Shown in pieces: positions 16,441 to 25,642 of a stretch of DNA of 64,000 nucleotides (the stretch's first letter is position 1; the number at the start of each line of letters is the position of its first letter). Source of the stretch: Zongyangia hominis (GTDB lineage Bacteria > Bacillota > Clostridia > Oscillospirales > Ruminococcaceae); assembly GCF_014385095.1 (NCBI RefSeq), contig NZ_JACRTC010000001.1:620001-684000 (forward strand), in the 5' to 3' direction. Position numbers and translations under genes: made by a program. The notes beneath the pieces were generated by a model. The model worked only from the letters and a program-made list of their open reading frames with translations, was not told the DNA's origin and ran no database searches.

Positions 16441-17187
16441 ATGATCGAAATTACTGGTCTCACCAAAGTCTTTGGCGCCGACGGCAGCATCCGGGCGCTG
16501 GACAACATCAATCTTTCCATCGCCGACCGGGACATCTTCGGCGTCATCGGTATGAGCGGTGCGGGAAAAAGCACATTACTGCGCTGCATCGCTCTCCTAG
16601 AGCAGCCCACCGCCGGCACCATCTCCATCGACGGGCAGCCGGTCCAGGGGCTCAAGAACGCGGCGCTCATCAAGATGCGCCGGGAAATCGGTGTCATCTT
16701 CCAAGGCTACAACCTGCTCATGCAGCGCACGGTCATCAAAAACGTTATGTTCCCACTGGAGATCGGACGAATGCCCAAGGAGGCGGCTCTAAAGCGCGCT
16801 ATGGAACTTTTAGAGCTGGTGGGCCTCTCCGACAAGGCCCAGGCCTATCCCTCCCAGCTCTCCGGCGGGCAGAAACAGCGGGTGGCCATCGCCCGGGCCC
16901 TGGCGGTCAAGCCCAAGCTCCTACTCTGCGACGAGCCGACCTCCGCCCTCGACTCCCTGACCACCCGCTCCATCCTGGACCTACTCAAGGAGATCAATAA
17001 AGAGCTGGGAGTCACCATCCTCATCATCACCCACGAGATCGGGGTGGTGCGGGCCATCTGCAACCGAGTGGCCGTCATCGATAACAGCAATCTTATTGAA
17101 ATGGGCGAAACCAGCGAAGTGTTGGAGCATCCCAAGAGCGACATCACCCGTCTTCTCTTGGGCCAGACGCAAGGAGGTGACCGGTAG
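16441..17187 (+). CDS. metN: Methionine ABC transporter ATP-binding protein, short form
   Basis: The 248-residue ATPase powers D/L-methionine import. It shows Walker [10 protein letters not shown] (37-45), signature LSGGQ (140-144), Walker B LLLCDE (160-165) and the switch His in ITHEIG. It ends right after the ABC domain and lacks the roughly 90-residue NIL/ACT domain that in E. coli MetN binds methionine to inhibit transport. Control therefore probably rests on the T-box. The ATG at 16441 has only a weak GGTGA site. The stop overlaps the metI start by one base. Confidence 0.93.
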   Translation: MIEITGLTKVFGADGSIRALDNINLSIADRDIFGVIGMSGAGKSTLLRCIALLEQPTAGTISIDGQPVQGLKNAALIKMRREIGVIFQGYNLLMQRTVIKNVMFPLEIGRMPKEAALKRAMELLELVGLSDKAQAYPSQLSGGQKQRVAIARALAVKPKLLLCDEPTSALDSLTTRSILDLLKEINKELGVTILIITHEIGVVRAICNRVAVIDNSNLIEMGETSEVLEHPKSDITRLLLGQTQGGDR

Positions 17188-17846
17188 TGACTACGAAGAT
17201 TATTTTCATGCTGCTCGAAGGCATCGGAGGCACCTTATATATGACCCTTCTCTCCACCCTCTTTGCCTATCTCATCGGCCTGCCTCTGGGCATCCTCACC
17301 GTCATTACCGGCAGAAACGGCATCAAACCCTGCCGCAAGCTCAACATGGTCTTGGGCTGGATTGTCAATATCGGCCGCTCCATCCCCTTCATCATCCTGA
17401 TTGTGGCCCTGATTCCCTTTACGAAGTTCGTCATCGGCCGGACCATCGGCCCCACCGCGGCCATCGTGCCGCTGGTCATCGCCGCCGCGCCCTTTATCGC
17501 CCGACTGGTAGAGCAGTCCTTGGAGGAACTGGATTCCGGCATTGTGGAGGCCGCCAAAACCATGGGCGCTTCCAACTGGCAAATTATCTATAAGGTGCTT
17601 CTCCCCGAGGCCATCCCCTCCCTCATCCGGGGCGGTTCCATCACCACCATCACCCTCATCGGCTACTCGGCCATGGCCGGCTGCGTGGGCGCGGGAGGAC
17701 TGGGCGACATCGCCATCCGCTACGGCTACCACCGCTATCAAAGCGACATCATGATTATCACGATCATTTTGCTTGTCATCATCGTCCAGGTCATTCAGTG
17801 CATCTTTAACCTGGCCGCCAACAAAATCGACAAACGAAACCGATAA
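17187..17846 (+). CDS. metI: Methionine ABC transporter permease
   Basis: This 219-residue inner-membrane subunit has about five hydrophobic helices and the EAA loop that contacts MetN ([21 protein letters not shown], about 131-151). It starts at GTG 17187, overlapping the metN stop, with AAGGAGGTGA 7 nt upstream. Length and sequence are typical of MetI. Confidence 0.93.
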   Translation: MTTKIIFMLLEGIGGTLYMTLLSTLFAYLIGLPLGILTVITGRNGIKPCRKLNMVLGWIVNIGRSIPFIILIVALIPFTKFVIGRTIGPTAAIVPLVIAAAPFIARLVEQSLEELDSGIVEAAKTMGASNWQIIYKVLLPEAIPSLIRGGSITTITLIGYSAMAGCVGAGGLGDIAIRYGYHRYQSDIMIITIILLVIIVQVIQCIFNLAANKIDKRNR

Positions 17847-17865
17847 AGAAAGAGAGGAACTACCT

Positions 17866-18702
17866 ATGAAAGCAACCAAGAAAATTTTAGCAGGTCTCTT
17901 GGCTCTGGTCCTTGTTTTTGCCCTCGCCTCCTGCGGAGCAAAGGAGGAATCCTCCTCCGCCTCCGGCGGAGAAAGCCTCAAGGTGCTCAAGGTGGGCGCC
18001 AATCCCTCCCCCCACGCTGAAATTTTAGAAAATATCAAGCCTCTGCTGGCCGAAAAGGGAATTGACCTGCAGATCGTGGAATTTACCGACTATGTCATGC
18101 CCAACACGGCGCTGGACCAGGGGGACTTGGACGCCAACTACTTCCAGCACGGCCCCTATCTGGAAAAGTTTAACGCCGAAAAGGGGACCCAGCTTTCTGT
18201 GGCCGCCAACATTCACTATGAGCTGATGGGCATTTACAGCGAAAAGCTCACCGATCTTGGGGCGCTCAAGGACGGCGCCGAGGTGGCTGTTCCCAACGAC
18301 CCGACCAATGAGACCCGGGCGCTCCTTCTCCTGGAGGCGAGCGGCCTGATCAAGCTGGAGGACGGCGCGGATGTGACCGCCACCGTCAACGATATCGCCG
18401 AGAACCCTCACAATTTCAAATTTACCGAAATCGAGGCGGCTCAGGTGCCCCGCACCCTGGGCGATGTGGACATCGCCGTCATCAACGGTAACTACGCGCT
18501 AGAAGCGGGCCTCATCGACAAAGTCCTGGTCACCGAGGAAGACAGCACCGAGGCCGCCCAGAAATATGTCAACATTCTCGCGGTCCACACCGGCGACGAG
18601 AACCGGGAGGACATCAAACTCCTGGCCGACGCCCTGCGCTCTGAAGAGTCCAAGAAGTTTATTGAGGAAAAATACGGCTCCATCGTCAAGGTTGCCTTTT
18701 AA
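17866..18702 (+). CDS. metQ: Methionine-binding lipoprotein
   Basis: The 278-residue substrate-binding protein of the NlpA/MetQ family has a lipoprotein signal (basic start, hydrophobic core, lipobox LASC with Cys near residue 24). A Ser/Glu-rich linker leads to the binding domain with FTDYVMPNTALDQGDLDANYFQH-like features that define the family. The ATG at 17866 has AGAGAGGAAC upstream. Last gene of the operon. Confidence 0.95.
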   Translation: MKATKKILAGLLALVLVFALASCGAKEESSSASGGESLKVLKVGANPSPHAEILENIKPLLAEKGIDLQIVEFTDYVMPNTALDQGDLDANYFQHGPYLEKFNAEKGTQLSVAANIHYELMGIYSEKLTDLGALKDGAEVAVPNDPTNETRALLLLEASGLIKLEDGADVTATVNDIAENPHNFKFTEIEAAQVPRTLGDVDIAVINGNYALEAGLIDKVLVTEEDSTEAAQKYVNILAVHTGDENREDIKLLADALRSEESKKFIEEKYGSIVKVAF

Positions 18703-18715
18703 AAACCAGGTGCAT

Positions 18716-18790
18716 AAAAATAGCCGCAAAGCGGCTATTTTTTTTGCGCATTGAGGGCGGAGCGCTTAACGCGAATGCCCTGCGCATTGA
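18716..18790. repeat. Inverted copy of the hairpin repeat, serving as metQ terminator
   Basis: A TAGCCGC/GCGGCTA hairpin with T-run (18716-18745) terminates metQ. It is followed by TGCGCA...GGGC...GCGC...GCCC-TGCGCA (18745-18786). In reverse complement this matches the 94-bp unit at 54308-54660, with some divergence. The rest of 18791-18939 holds nothing I recognise. Confidence 0.65.
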
Positions 18791-18939
18791 CTTTTATTTT
18801 TTGGTGTCACAAGTCTGCGCGTCATAGGCACGCTCCGCAAATCCGCATAAAATGACCATTTTCCCACGTATCCGCCGGCATAACCAGAACAGCGCGGTTT
18901 TGTAGAGCGGGGCGGCGATGGGAACTGGGCTTTTAGCCC

Positions 18940-19332
18940 TTACTTCCAAGGCATGATGGGAGGGAGTATACAAAACGGATGGCCCGCGGGATCAATCATG
19001 ACCCGCCAACGATCATCGAATTGGATTTCCGACAGGGTTGCCCCACACGCTAGGGCATGCTGGACACCTATTTCCACATCTAAAACATGAAAATCTAAAT
19101 GGGCCATTTGTTGTTGCTCCTCTTTTGTCGCAGGCCAAACGGGCGGGACATAGTCATCCACCTGTTGAATGGTAATCCAAGTGGGTATCCCTTCTTGTTC
19201 TAGATTGACCAGGACTGTATATTCCTCGCCTTTGAATCGGGTCCAGCCCAACAATTTTTCGTAAAATGCAGACAGCTCGTCCGCTTTATCGGAATCCAAC
19301 ACAACATTCCATCCTGCAAGATGAAGCGCCAT
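18940..19332 (-). CDS. VOC-family (glyoxalase/bleomycin-resistance fold) protein
   Basis: The 130-residue protein has the paired beta-alpha-beta-beta-beta pattern of the VOC superfamily. Each half contains the usual elements (FYEKLLGW near 26-33; MAHLDFHVLDVE near 78-89; DPAGHPFCIL near 114-123). His/Glu residues that could bind metal are present, but the substrate is unknown. The ATG at 19332 has GCGAGG upstream and matches the family N-terminus better than the ATG 30 bp further up. It stands alone. Confidence 0.8.
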   Translation of the reverse strand: MALHLAGWNVVLDSDKADELSAFYEKLLGWTRFKGEEYTVLVNLEQEGIPTWITIQQVDDYVPPVWPATKEEQQQMAHLDFHVLDVEIGVQHALACGATLSEIQFDDRWRVMIDPAGHPFCILPPIMPWK

Positions 19333-19513
19333 CGTATCATACCTCGCTTCTAATGAGTTCAAATTGTCTGCCTTAGGCGTTTGAGAGCAAAAGGATAACT
19401 ATTTCCATTCTAAGAGCAGCGAGCAGAATTGTCAACCGGCCCCTTTCATGTCATTATTTTATCCTGAGGAACAATTGATTTCTATTGGGGCACAGCAGAA
19501 AACGTACACACTC

Positions 19514-19550
19514 AAAAAAAACGCAGCCGCATGACGCGGCTGCGTTTTTT
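19514..19550 (-). terminator. Terminator of the copA-copZ unit
   Basis: Arms AAAAAACGCAGCCGC/GCGGCTGCGTTTTTT, bidirectional, 15 bp past the copZ stop. Confidence 0.9.
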
Positions 19551-19564
19551 AAGCTCTTTGCGAC

Positions 19565-19771
19565 TTAGGACATGACGGCCACGTCGTAGCCCAGCGCTTC
19601 GATTTCGTTTTTAAGAACGCGCTGGTCCAAGCTGTCGCCGGACACCACCACGGTCTTGGCGTCGAGGTGGACTTCCACCTCCCGGACTCCCTGGAGCTTT
19701 TTGAGACCTTCTTCAATTCTGCGGGAGCAGGCGCTGCAGCTCATACCGTCCACAATAAATCTTTCTTTCAT
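19565..19771 (-). CDS. copZ: Copper chaperone-type heavy-metal-associated domain protein
   Basis: The 68-residue single HMA domain has the metal site GMSCSACS (Cys12 and Cys15) and the beta-alpha-beta-beta-alpha-beta fold pattern. It should carry Cu(I) in the cytosol and hand it to the ATPase encoded just upstream. The ATG at 19771 is preferred over 19780 because the AGAAAGGATG ribosome site lies between. It follows the copA stop by 5 bp, a clear operon. Confidence 0.88.
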   Translation of the reverse strand: MKERFIVDGMSCSACSRRIEEGLKKLQGVREVEVHLDAKTVVVSGDSLDQRVLKNEIEALGYDVAVMS

Positions 19772-19776
19772 TTTCT

Positions 19777-22014
19777 TCATCCTTTCTGATTGTCTACCCT
19801 TTGAAAACGCGAGAGACGCAGGGAATTGAGCACCACCGACACCGAGGAGAGCGCCATGGCCGCTCCGGCGAACACCGGAGAGAGCAGAGGCCCCCCAAAC
19901 GCGTAGAGCACGCCCGCCGCGATGGGAATGCCGATGGTGTTATAAATAAAGGCCCAGAACAGATTCTCTCTGATAATCCGCAGGGTCTTGCGGGAGAGGG
20001 ACAGGGCGTCCACCACCGAGGTCAGCTCCTCCCGCATGAGAATGATGCCGGAGGACTCGGCGGAAACGTCGGTGCCGCCGAAGACGGAGATGCCCACATC
20101 GGCGGCGGCAAGAGCGGGGGCGTCGTTGATGCCGTCGCCGGTCATGGCCACCCGCCTACCCTGTTCTTTAAGGCGCTGGACCTCCCCGGCCTTGTCCCCG
20201 GGCAGGACGTTGGCCAGTATCCGGCTGAGTCCCGCCTGCTTGGCGATGAGACCGGCCGCCTTGGCGTTGTCCCCGGTGATCATGGCCGTCTCCACCCCCA
20301 TCTCCTTTAGGAGGCTCACCGCGTGGGCCGCGTCCTCCTTAATGGTGTCGGAGAGGGCTACCGCGCCCAGCACCTCTTTGTCCCGGGCCAGATAGATGGC
20401 CGTGCAGCCGTCTGGTATTTCCGGAAGGGACTCTTCCCTAATCTCGATTTGCCGGCCCGCCAGCAACTTGAGCGTCCCCGCCGTGATGGTCATGTCCTCA
20501 TATTCGGCGATGATGCCCCGGCCCGCTACCGTCTTGGTGTTCCTGGGCGGATGCACCTGGATTTCATGCTCTGCCGCGTACCGGGCGACGGCCTCCGCGA
20601 TGGGGTGCTGGGAGCCGTATTCGGCCCAGACCGTCAGACGCATGACCTCCTCTTCCCTCACCCCCGCCATCGGGAGGATGGAATGGATGGCCAGCTCCCC
20701 CTTCGTGATGGTGCCGGTTTTGTCAAAGAGCACCGTGTCCACCTTGGCGGCGGCCTCCATCACGTCGCCGCCCCGGTAGAGGATGCCCAAAGATGCCCCC
20801 CGGCCCGACCCGGCCATGACAGCGATGGGGGTCGCCAGTCCCAGGGAGCAGGGGCAGGCCACCACCAATACAGAAACAAAGACATTGATAATAAAGTGGA
20901 GGTCCTCTCCAACCAGCCACCAGATGACGGCGCTGACAACGGCGATGACGATGACCGCCGGCACAAAGATGCCGGAAATCTGGTCGGCGAGGCGGGCCGC
21001 AGGGGCCTTGCGGTTCTGGGCCTCGGTGACGAGCTTGAGCACCTGGGAGATGGCGGTGTCCCCGCCCACGCCGGTGGCTCTCAGGACCAGATGTCCGTCT
21101 TTGCAGATGGTGCCGCCTGACACCTTGGATTCCGGCTCCTTGAAGACGGGGAGGCTCTCCCCGGTGAGCATGGATTCATCCACCGCCGCTTCCCCCGAGA
21201 GCACCACGGCGTCCACTGGGATGCGGCCGCCGGGCTTGACCACCACCTTGTCCCCCACCTGGACTTCCCCGGCGGGGACCTCCACTTCCCCCTCCTCCCG
21301 GATGACCACGGCGGTCTGAGGAATCATGGAGACCAGGGATTTGATGGCGGAACGGGCCTGGTTTTTGCTGCGCTCCTCGAGGAATTTGCCCAGCAGCACC
21401 AAAGCCACCACCACGGCCGCCGACTCAAAATAGAGGTTGTGCACCGCGTGGGCGTCCCCCTCGTAAATGCGCCAGAGGTAGTAAAGGCTGTATAGAAAGG
21501 CGCTCCCCGTACCGATGGCCACCAGGGAATCCATGTTGGGGTGAAGCCGCACAAGATTCTTGGCGCCGTTTATAAAGAAGCTGCGCCCCGCGATCAAAAT
21601 GGGCAAGGTGAAGATAAGTTGGATGAGGCCGAAGTTAAACGGGTGTTCTGCCGCGTCAATGATGGAGGGCAGCCAAAGTGGGAACGGCAGCATGTGGGAC
21701 ATGCCGATATAGAGGGTAAAAAGCCCCAGAATGAGCGCCACGGCAATTTCCCAGGAGCGAAACCGGCTCTTCTCGGCGCCCAGCCCGGTTTCCTCGTCGG
21801 TGAGGATGGTGGCGCCGAAGCCCACTTTCTCGATAGCCCGGACGATCTCGCTGTCTTTGAGTTCCCCCCGCATCCGCACCGTGGCCGTGTTGGTGGCCAG
21901 GTTCACCGTGGCCTCGATGACGCCCGGCACCCGGCGGATGGCCTTTTCACTGGATACTGCGCAGGCGGCGCAGGTCATGCCCGTCACCTGCAGCCGAATC
22001 TTCTTTTCGTCCAT
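19777..22014 (-). CDS. copA: Copper-exporting P1B-type ATPase
   Basis: The 745-residue protein has one N-terminal HMA domain (GMTCAAC, about 11-17), eight expected membrane helices, the ion-binding CPC (ACPCSLGLATP), the phosphorylation site DKTGTITKGE, HP (QHPIAEA) and the GDGINDAP hinge. These define a Cu(I)/Ag(I) exporter. The ATG at 22014 has GGAAGGGTGCT upstream; the open frame extends into the preceding intergenic region but without support. It is followed by copZ. No copper regulator gene is in the window. Confidence 0.95.
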   Translation of the reverse strand: MDEKKIRLQVTGMTCAACAVSSEKAIRRVPGVIEATVNLATNTATVRMRGELKDSEIVRAIEKVGFGATILTDEETGLGAEKSRFRSWEIAVALILGLFTLYIGMSHMLPFPLWLPSIIDAAEHPFNFGLIQLIFTLPILIAGRSFFINGAKNLVRLHPNMDSLVAIGTGSAFLYSLYYLWRIYEGDAHAVHNLYFESAAVVVALVLLGKFLEERSKNQARSAIKSLVSMIPQTAVVIREEGEVEVPAGEVQVGDKVVVKPGGRIPVDAVVLSGEAAVDESMLTGESLPVFKEPESKVSGGTICKDGHLVLRATGVGGDTAISQVLKLVTEAQNRKAPAARLADQISGIFVPAVIVIAVVSAVIWWLVGEDLHFIINVFVSVLVVACPCSLGLATPIAVMAGSGRGASLGILYRGGDVMEAAAKVDTVLFDKTGTITKGELAIHSILPMAGVREEEVMRLTVWAEYGSQHPIAEAVARYAAEHEIQVHPPRNTKTVAGRGIIAEYEDMTITAGTLKLLAGRQIEIREESLPEIPDGCTAIYLARDKEVLGAVALSDTIKEDAAHAVSLLKEMGVETAMITGDNAKAAGLIAKQAGLSRILANVLPGDKAGEVQRLKEQGRRVAMTGDGINDAPALAAADVGISVFGGTDVSAESSGIILMREELTSVVDALSLSRKTLRIIRENLFWAFIYNTIGIPIAAGVLYAFGGPLLSPVFAGAAMALSSVSVVLNSLRLSRFQRVDNQKG

Positions 22015-22116
22015 AGCACCCTTCCTTTCGGAAAATTTCCAGCGCGATTGCGCTGATCTTCTCACTTTAGTGTGCGCATCTTTGCGTAAAAAATGAGGGA
22101 TAGGGAAAAATGGGCG

Positions 22117-22144
22117 CAAAAAAGCCGCCGCAAATTGCGGCGGC
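22117..22144 (-). terminator. Terminator of the degV-family gene
   Basis: GCCGCCGCAA/TTGCGGCGGC followed by a T-run on the minus strand. Confidence 0.85.
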
Positions 22145-22159
22145 AATTGCCTATACAGT

Positions 22160-23035
22160 TTATCTTGTCTCCCCCATAAAGAAGAGGGCCACGGTGCCCG
22201 GCCCCGAATGGGCGCCGATGATGGGACTGATGTAGCCCATGACAAAAGCTTTGATGCCGAAGCGCTTTTCCACCAAGTCCTTGACAAACAGGGCGTCTTC
22301 CTCGCAGTCCCCGTGGGAGATGAAGACCACGTCGTTTTGATATCCGCCCAGCTTTCGCTCCATATTGTCCACCAAGGCGATCAGCGACTGCTTCCGACCC
22401 CGGATTTTGCCCTCCGGTACCAGCTTGCCCGCGTCGTCCACGTGGAGAACGGGCTTGATGCCAAGCATGGTGCCCACCACCGCCGTGGTCTTGGAAATCC
22501 GGCCGCCCCGGTGGAGATAGGCTAAATCCTCTACCGTGAAGTTGTGGCACAGGTGCAGCCGGTTTTCTTCCAGCCACCGGGCCACCTCTTCCATGGACTT
22601 GCCTTCCTTTTGCAGCTCCAGCGCCTTGTGCACCAAAAGCCCCTGGCCCATGGAGGCGCACAGGGAGTCGACCACAATCACCTTGCGCTCGGGGAACTCC
22701 TCGCGCAGATCGTCCCACGCCAGACGCATGTTGTTAAACGTGCCGCTGAGCCCCGATGAAAAGGCCACATGCAAAAGATCATATCCCTCTTGAAGATAGG
22801 TTCTAAAAAAGTCGATGGCCTGGTCCGGATTGATCTGCTGGGTTTTGACGACCGAACCCCCGCGCATCTTGTCGTAAAATTCGTGGATGCCCATGTTGGG
22901 ATCGTCGCTGGAATAAGCCACATCGTCGATGGTATAGGTAAAATAGGTGACTGCCAGATTGTGCTCCTTCAAATAGGAGTCCGGCAGGTCCACATTGTTG
23001 TCCGTCGTAATGCGGTACCCTTTATTTTCCGCCAT
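22160..23035 (-). CDS. DegV-family fatty-acid-binding protein
   Basis: The 291-residue protein has the family's N-terminal ITTDNNVDLPDSYLKEHNL segment, a SSGLSGTFNN loop near 92-101 and HRGGRIS near 172-178. DegV/FakB proteins bind fatty acids and present them to the kinase FakA for phospholipid synthesis. No fakA homologue lies nearby. The ATG at 23035 has GAGGTGGG upstream and replaces a GTG three codons earlier. It is monocistronic. Confidence 0.9.
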   Translation of the reverse strand: MAENKGYRITTDNNVDLPDSYLKEHNLAVTYFTYTIDDVAYSSDDPNMGIHEFYDKMRGGSVVKTQQINPDQAIDFFRTYLQEGYDLLHVAFSSGLSGTFNNMRLAWDDLREEFPERKVIVVDSLCASMGQGLLVHKALELQKEGKSMEEVARWLEENRLHLCHNFTVEDLAYLHRGGRISKTTAVVGTMLGIKPVLHVDDAGKLVPEGKIRGRKQSLIALVDNMERKLGGYQNDVVFISHGDCEEDALFVKDLVEKRFGIKAFVMGYISPIIGAHSGPGTVALFFMGETR

Positions 23036-23077
23036 GCTTCCCACCTCATTCCTCTATTGTCCTGTAGGATGGTTCAA

Positions 23078-23106
23078 ATTATAAACGATCTCGCCTGGAA
23101 TTTCAA
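23078..23106 (-). promoter_or_regulatory. Promoter of the degV-family gene
   Basis: TTGAAA and TATAAT with 17-bp spacing on the minus strand, 43 bp before the ATG. Confidence 0.75.
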
Positions 23107-23150
23107 GCGAAATCGACCATTCTTTGGAAAAGGACGATGGGAGCGCGCCG

Positions 23151-24755
23151 CTAACCGACGTGGTTTTTTTCCATGGAATCGGCGATCTCTTTAAAAACGG
23201 GGGCCGCGAAGTCGCCGCCCGACTCCTTTTCCTCGCAGAGCACCACGATGGCATACCGGTGCTCCCCCACATCGCAGAAACCGGAGAACCATGCGTGAAT
23301 GAGCTCCTCCCCATTTTGGAACATGCCCGTCTGGGCCGAGGCCGTCTTGCCCCCCGCCACGCAGTAGTCGGGCTTCGCCTTCTTACCGCTGCCCTCGTCC
23401 ACCACGTTGATCATGAAGTTCTGCACCTTACCGGCCGTCTCCGCGCTCATGATGCGGGTGGGCTCCAAGATGTCCATGGCCTCCTCCAATTCCTTGCCCT
23501 CGCTGTCGGTGACGCCCCTCACAAGACTGGGCGTCACCGCGTAACCGCCGTTGGCGATAGCGCTGATGAGTTTGGCGATCTGGATGGGCGTGGCCATCAG
23601 GGTGCCCTGGCCAAAGCCCAGGTTTGCCAGCGTCGCCTCATTTTTTATTTCGTCCGCGGTGGTCATATGGCCCGCCGCCGAGGCGTAATCGGTGTAAAAG
23701 ATGTCCTCCTTGCCGAGTCCCATGGCGTCGGCCATTTTGGCGATGTCCTCATACCCCACCTGGAGGGCCAGTTGGATAAAATAGGGGTTGCAGGAAACCT
23801 CCACCGCCCGGTTCATGTCGGAATATCCGTGTCCGGCCAGGTTGTGACAGTGGAAGATTTGGCCCTGGATGTCGATGGCCCCCTTGCATTCAAAGGTGGT
23901 ATCGGGAGAAATTCCCTTTTCCAGCGCCGCCGCGCACACCAAAAGCTTGAAGGTGGAGCCCACGTTATAGGGGGTCATGGTCCGGTTGATGAGGGGGCCC
24001 CGCTCGTCGCTCAGGGACGCCCCCACATTTTCCGCGTCGTAGCTCGGGACGCTGACCAGAGCCTTGATTTCCCCGGTGGCCGTGTCCATCACCACCACCG
24101 CGCCCTTTTCAATGCCCTTGCGGGCCGCGTTTTGGGCGATGCGCTGGATGTCCCGGTCGATGGTCAGCATGACGCCCTTTTTGTCGCTACCCTCCTCCAC
24201 CACTTCCAGCTGGCTTCCCGAGAGCGCCCGACCCAGGGCGTCCACCTGGTAGCGCGCCGAGGTGGTCTTGGTGCTCTGGGAGAGAACGTCGTCGAAGACC
24301 TTTTCCAAGCCGTCCACCCCGTGGCCCTCGCTGTCCAGGTAACCGATGACATGGCGGCAGAAATTCTCCGAGCCATACCGGTCCGGCTGGTCAAAAATCG
24401 TGATGTCGCCGCAGTCTACATCCAGGTACCCGATATTGACGGTGAAGGGGAGATTGTCCTCCCCCTTTTCCACCACATAGCTGCGCTTTTGTCCCCGCAA
24501 AAGAGACGTCAGCGCCGTGATGGATTCCGGCGTGGGAACCACGGCGGCAATATGGTCCACCGACGTATTGACGAGGGGTCTTCCATAGGTGTCATAGATC
24601 ATGCCGCGGGACTGCCCCACCTCCAGCAGATAAGAGCTTTGTTTGTCGGCCGCCATGGCCAGAGTATCCTGCGTTGTCAGCGAAAAGATGCGGAAAAAGA
24701 TGAGACTAAAAAGCAAAATCAAAACGCTGAGAATGCCAACCACCCGTTTTGCCAC
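23151..24755 (-). CDS. Penicillin-binding protein, class B transpeptidase
   Basis: The 534-residue PBP2/FtsI-type protein has one N-terminal membrane helix (about 5-27), a dimerization region (SRGMIYDTYGRPL near 50) and a transpeptidase domain. That domain shows SxxK (VGSTFKL, about 268), SxN (SCN, about 324) and a third motif GGKTASAQTG. The third motif has KTA where KTG is usual. It should cross-link peptidoglycan at septum, side wall or spore cortex; which one cannot be told. The GTG at 24755 is chosen because GGGAGGTGA sits just upstream, inside the longer frame. It stands alone. Confidence 0.88.
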   Translation of the reverse strand: MAKRVVGILSVLILLFSLIFFRIFSLTTQDTLAMAADKQSSYLLEVGQSRGMIYDTYGRPLVNTSVDHIAAVVPTPESITALTSLLRGQKRSYVVEKGEDNLPFTVNIGYLDVDCGDITIFDQPDRYGSENFCRHVIGYLDSEGHGVDGLEKVFDDVLSQSTKTTSARYQVDALGRALSGSQLEVVEEGSDKKGVMLTIDRDIQRIAQNAARKGIEKGAVVVMDTATGEIKALVSVPSYDAENVGASLSDERGPLINRTMTPYNVGSTFKLLVCAAALEKGISPDTTFECKGAIDIQGQIFHCHNLAGHGYSDMNRAVEVSCNPYFIQLALQVGYEDIAKMADAMGLGKEDIFYTDYASAAGHMTTADEIKNEATLANLGFGQGTLMATPIQIAKLISAIANGGYAVTPSLVRGVTDSEGKELEEAMDILEPTRIMSAETAGKVQNFMINVVDEGSGKKAKPDYCVAGGKTASAQTGMFQNGEELIHAWFSGFCDVGEHRYAIVVLCEEKESGGDFAAPVFKEIADSMEKNHVG

Positions 24756-24847
24756 GGGTATCACCTCCCCCATATTCTGTGGGTTAGTTTGCCCACAGGG
24801 GAAGAAAAATATTTGGTTTTTAAGACAAAGAACACTGCCTGCGGGAA

Positions 24848-25156
24848 CTATTTGACGGAAATGCCGATCATCACCGTCTCTTCCTCGCTGTGGTTCCAGA
24901 CCGCGTGGGGGACCTGTCCATCCACTAAGAAGCTCTCGTCCTTCTTCACGATGACTTCCTCGGTATCCAGCTGGATTTTCGCCTCTCCCTGGGTGACGAT
25001 GAACAGGTGGCTGTGGGCATGGGTGTGTAGTTCGGTGGGGCCGCCGCCGTTTACATCGATATAGGCGATGGCGCCGTCGAGAATCTTCCCCATCTCCCCA
25101 AACAGCTTCTTGGCTTTGAAATTCACATGGTTGGGCGGTGTCATAAATTCGCTCAT
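24848..25156 (-). CDS. Small cupin-domain protein
   Basis: The 102-residue single cupin has motif 1 ELHTHAHSHLFIVTQGEAKI (about 42-61), whose His residues bind metal, and motif 2 DGQVPHAVWN (about 78-87). It is probably a metal-binding enzyme or sensor of unknown substrate. It is last in a three-gene operon with the PPOX and flavodoxin-like genes, which suggests a redox or detoxification context. Confidence 0.8.
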   Translation of the reverse strand: MSEFMTPPNHVNFKAKKLFGEMGKILDGAIAYIDVNGGGPTELHTHAHSHLFIVTQGEAKIQLDTEEVIVKKDESFLVDGQVPHAVWNHSEEETVMIGISVK

Positions 25157-25174
25157 CTTCTATTTCCTTTCTTC

Positions 25175-25642
25175 CTAGCCGTTTTTCTTTGCTGTAAAGC
25201 TAAAAGCCTTCACTTCTATTACCGTCACGCCGGTCAGATTTTTTTCGGGCAGTGGTAGTTCCTCCCTTGTAAACTTTCGCATCAGGCAAAAGAGCATGGC
25301 CCTTTTCTCCGCCGGGTCCTCCACAATTCTGGCCGTCCCCTCCCCCAAAACGCTTCCAAAGGTCATGGTATAATCGCAGGCATTGGGGCCGGTGATGAGG
25401 CGATAGGGCCGGTCGATGGCAAAGGACACCTGGGGATTCTTTCTCAGGATGTCGAGTTTTCTTCCCTGCTTGGCACAATGGAAATAGAGGGTGAGTTCCC
25501 CGTCCTCCAGCGAATAGCCGAAGTTGAGCGGAACCACATAGGCCCGGCCGTCGTCCACAAGGCCCAGATGGCAGACGTCGCACTCCTCCAATATCGCCCG
25601 GATGGTCGCGGGGTCGGTCACCTCCCGCTCCCGGCGCCTCAT
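25175..25642 (-). CDS. Pyridoxamine-5'-phosphate-oxidase-like flavoprotein (NimA-type)
   Basis: The 155-residue protein starts MRRREREVTDPATIRAILEE and carries LGLVDDGRAYVVPLNFGY and LYFHCAKQGRKLDIL. These segments are typical of the split-barrel FMN proteins that include nitroimidazole reductases (Nim). A nitro-reducing or general flavin role is inferred; drug resistance is not shown. It overlaps the flavodoxin-like gene by 4 bp (ATGA), so the two are translationally coupled. Confidence 0.85.
   Translation of the reverse strand: MRRREREVTDPATIRAILEECDVCHLGLVDDGRAYVVPLNFGYSLEDGELTLYFHCAKQGRKLDILRKNPQVSFAIDRPYRLITGPNACDYTMTFGSVLGEGTARIVEDPAEKRAMLFCLMRKFTREELPLPEKNLTGVTVIEVKAFSFTAKKNG

Noticed and set aside
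23124..25064. 646-codon plus-strand frame opposite the penicillin-binding protein
   Set aside because: The minus-strand product has clear PBP motifs; the mirror frame has low-complexity His/Gly/Asp-rich sequence without domains. The same applies to similar mirror frames over purD, purH and the glutamine synthetase.
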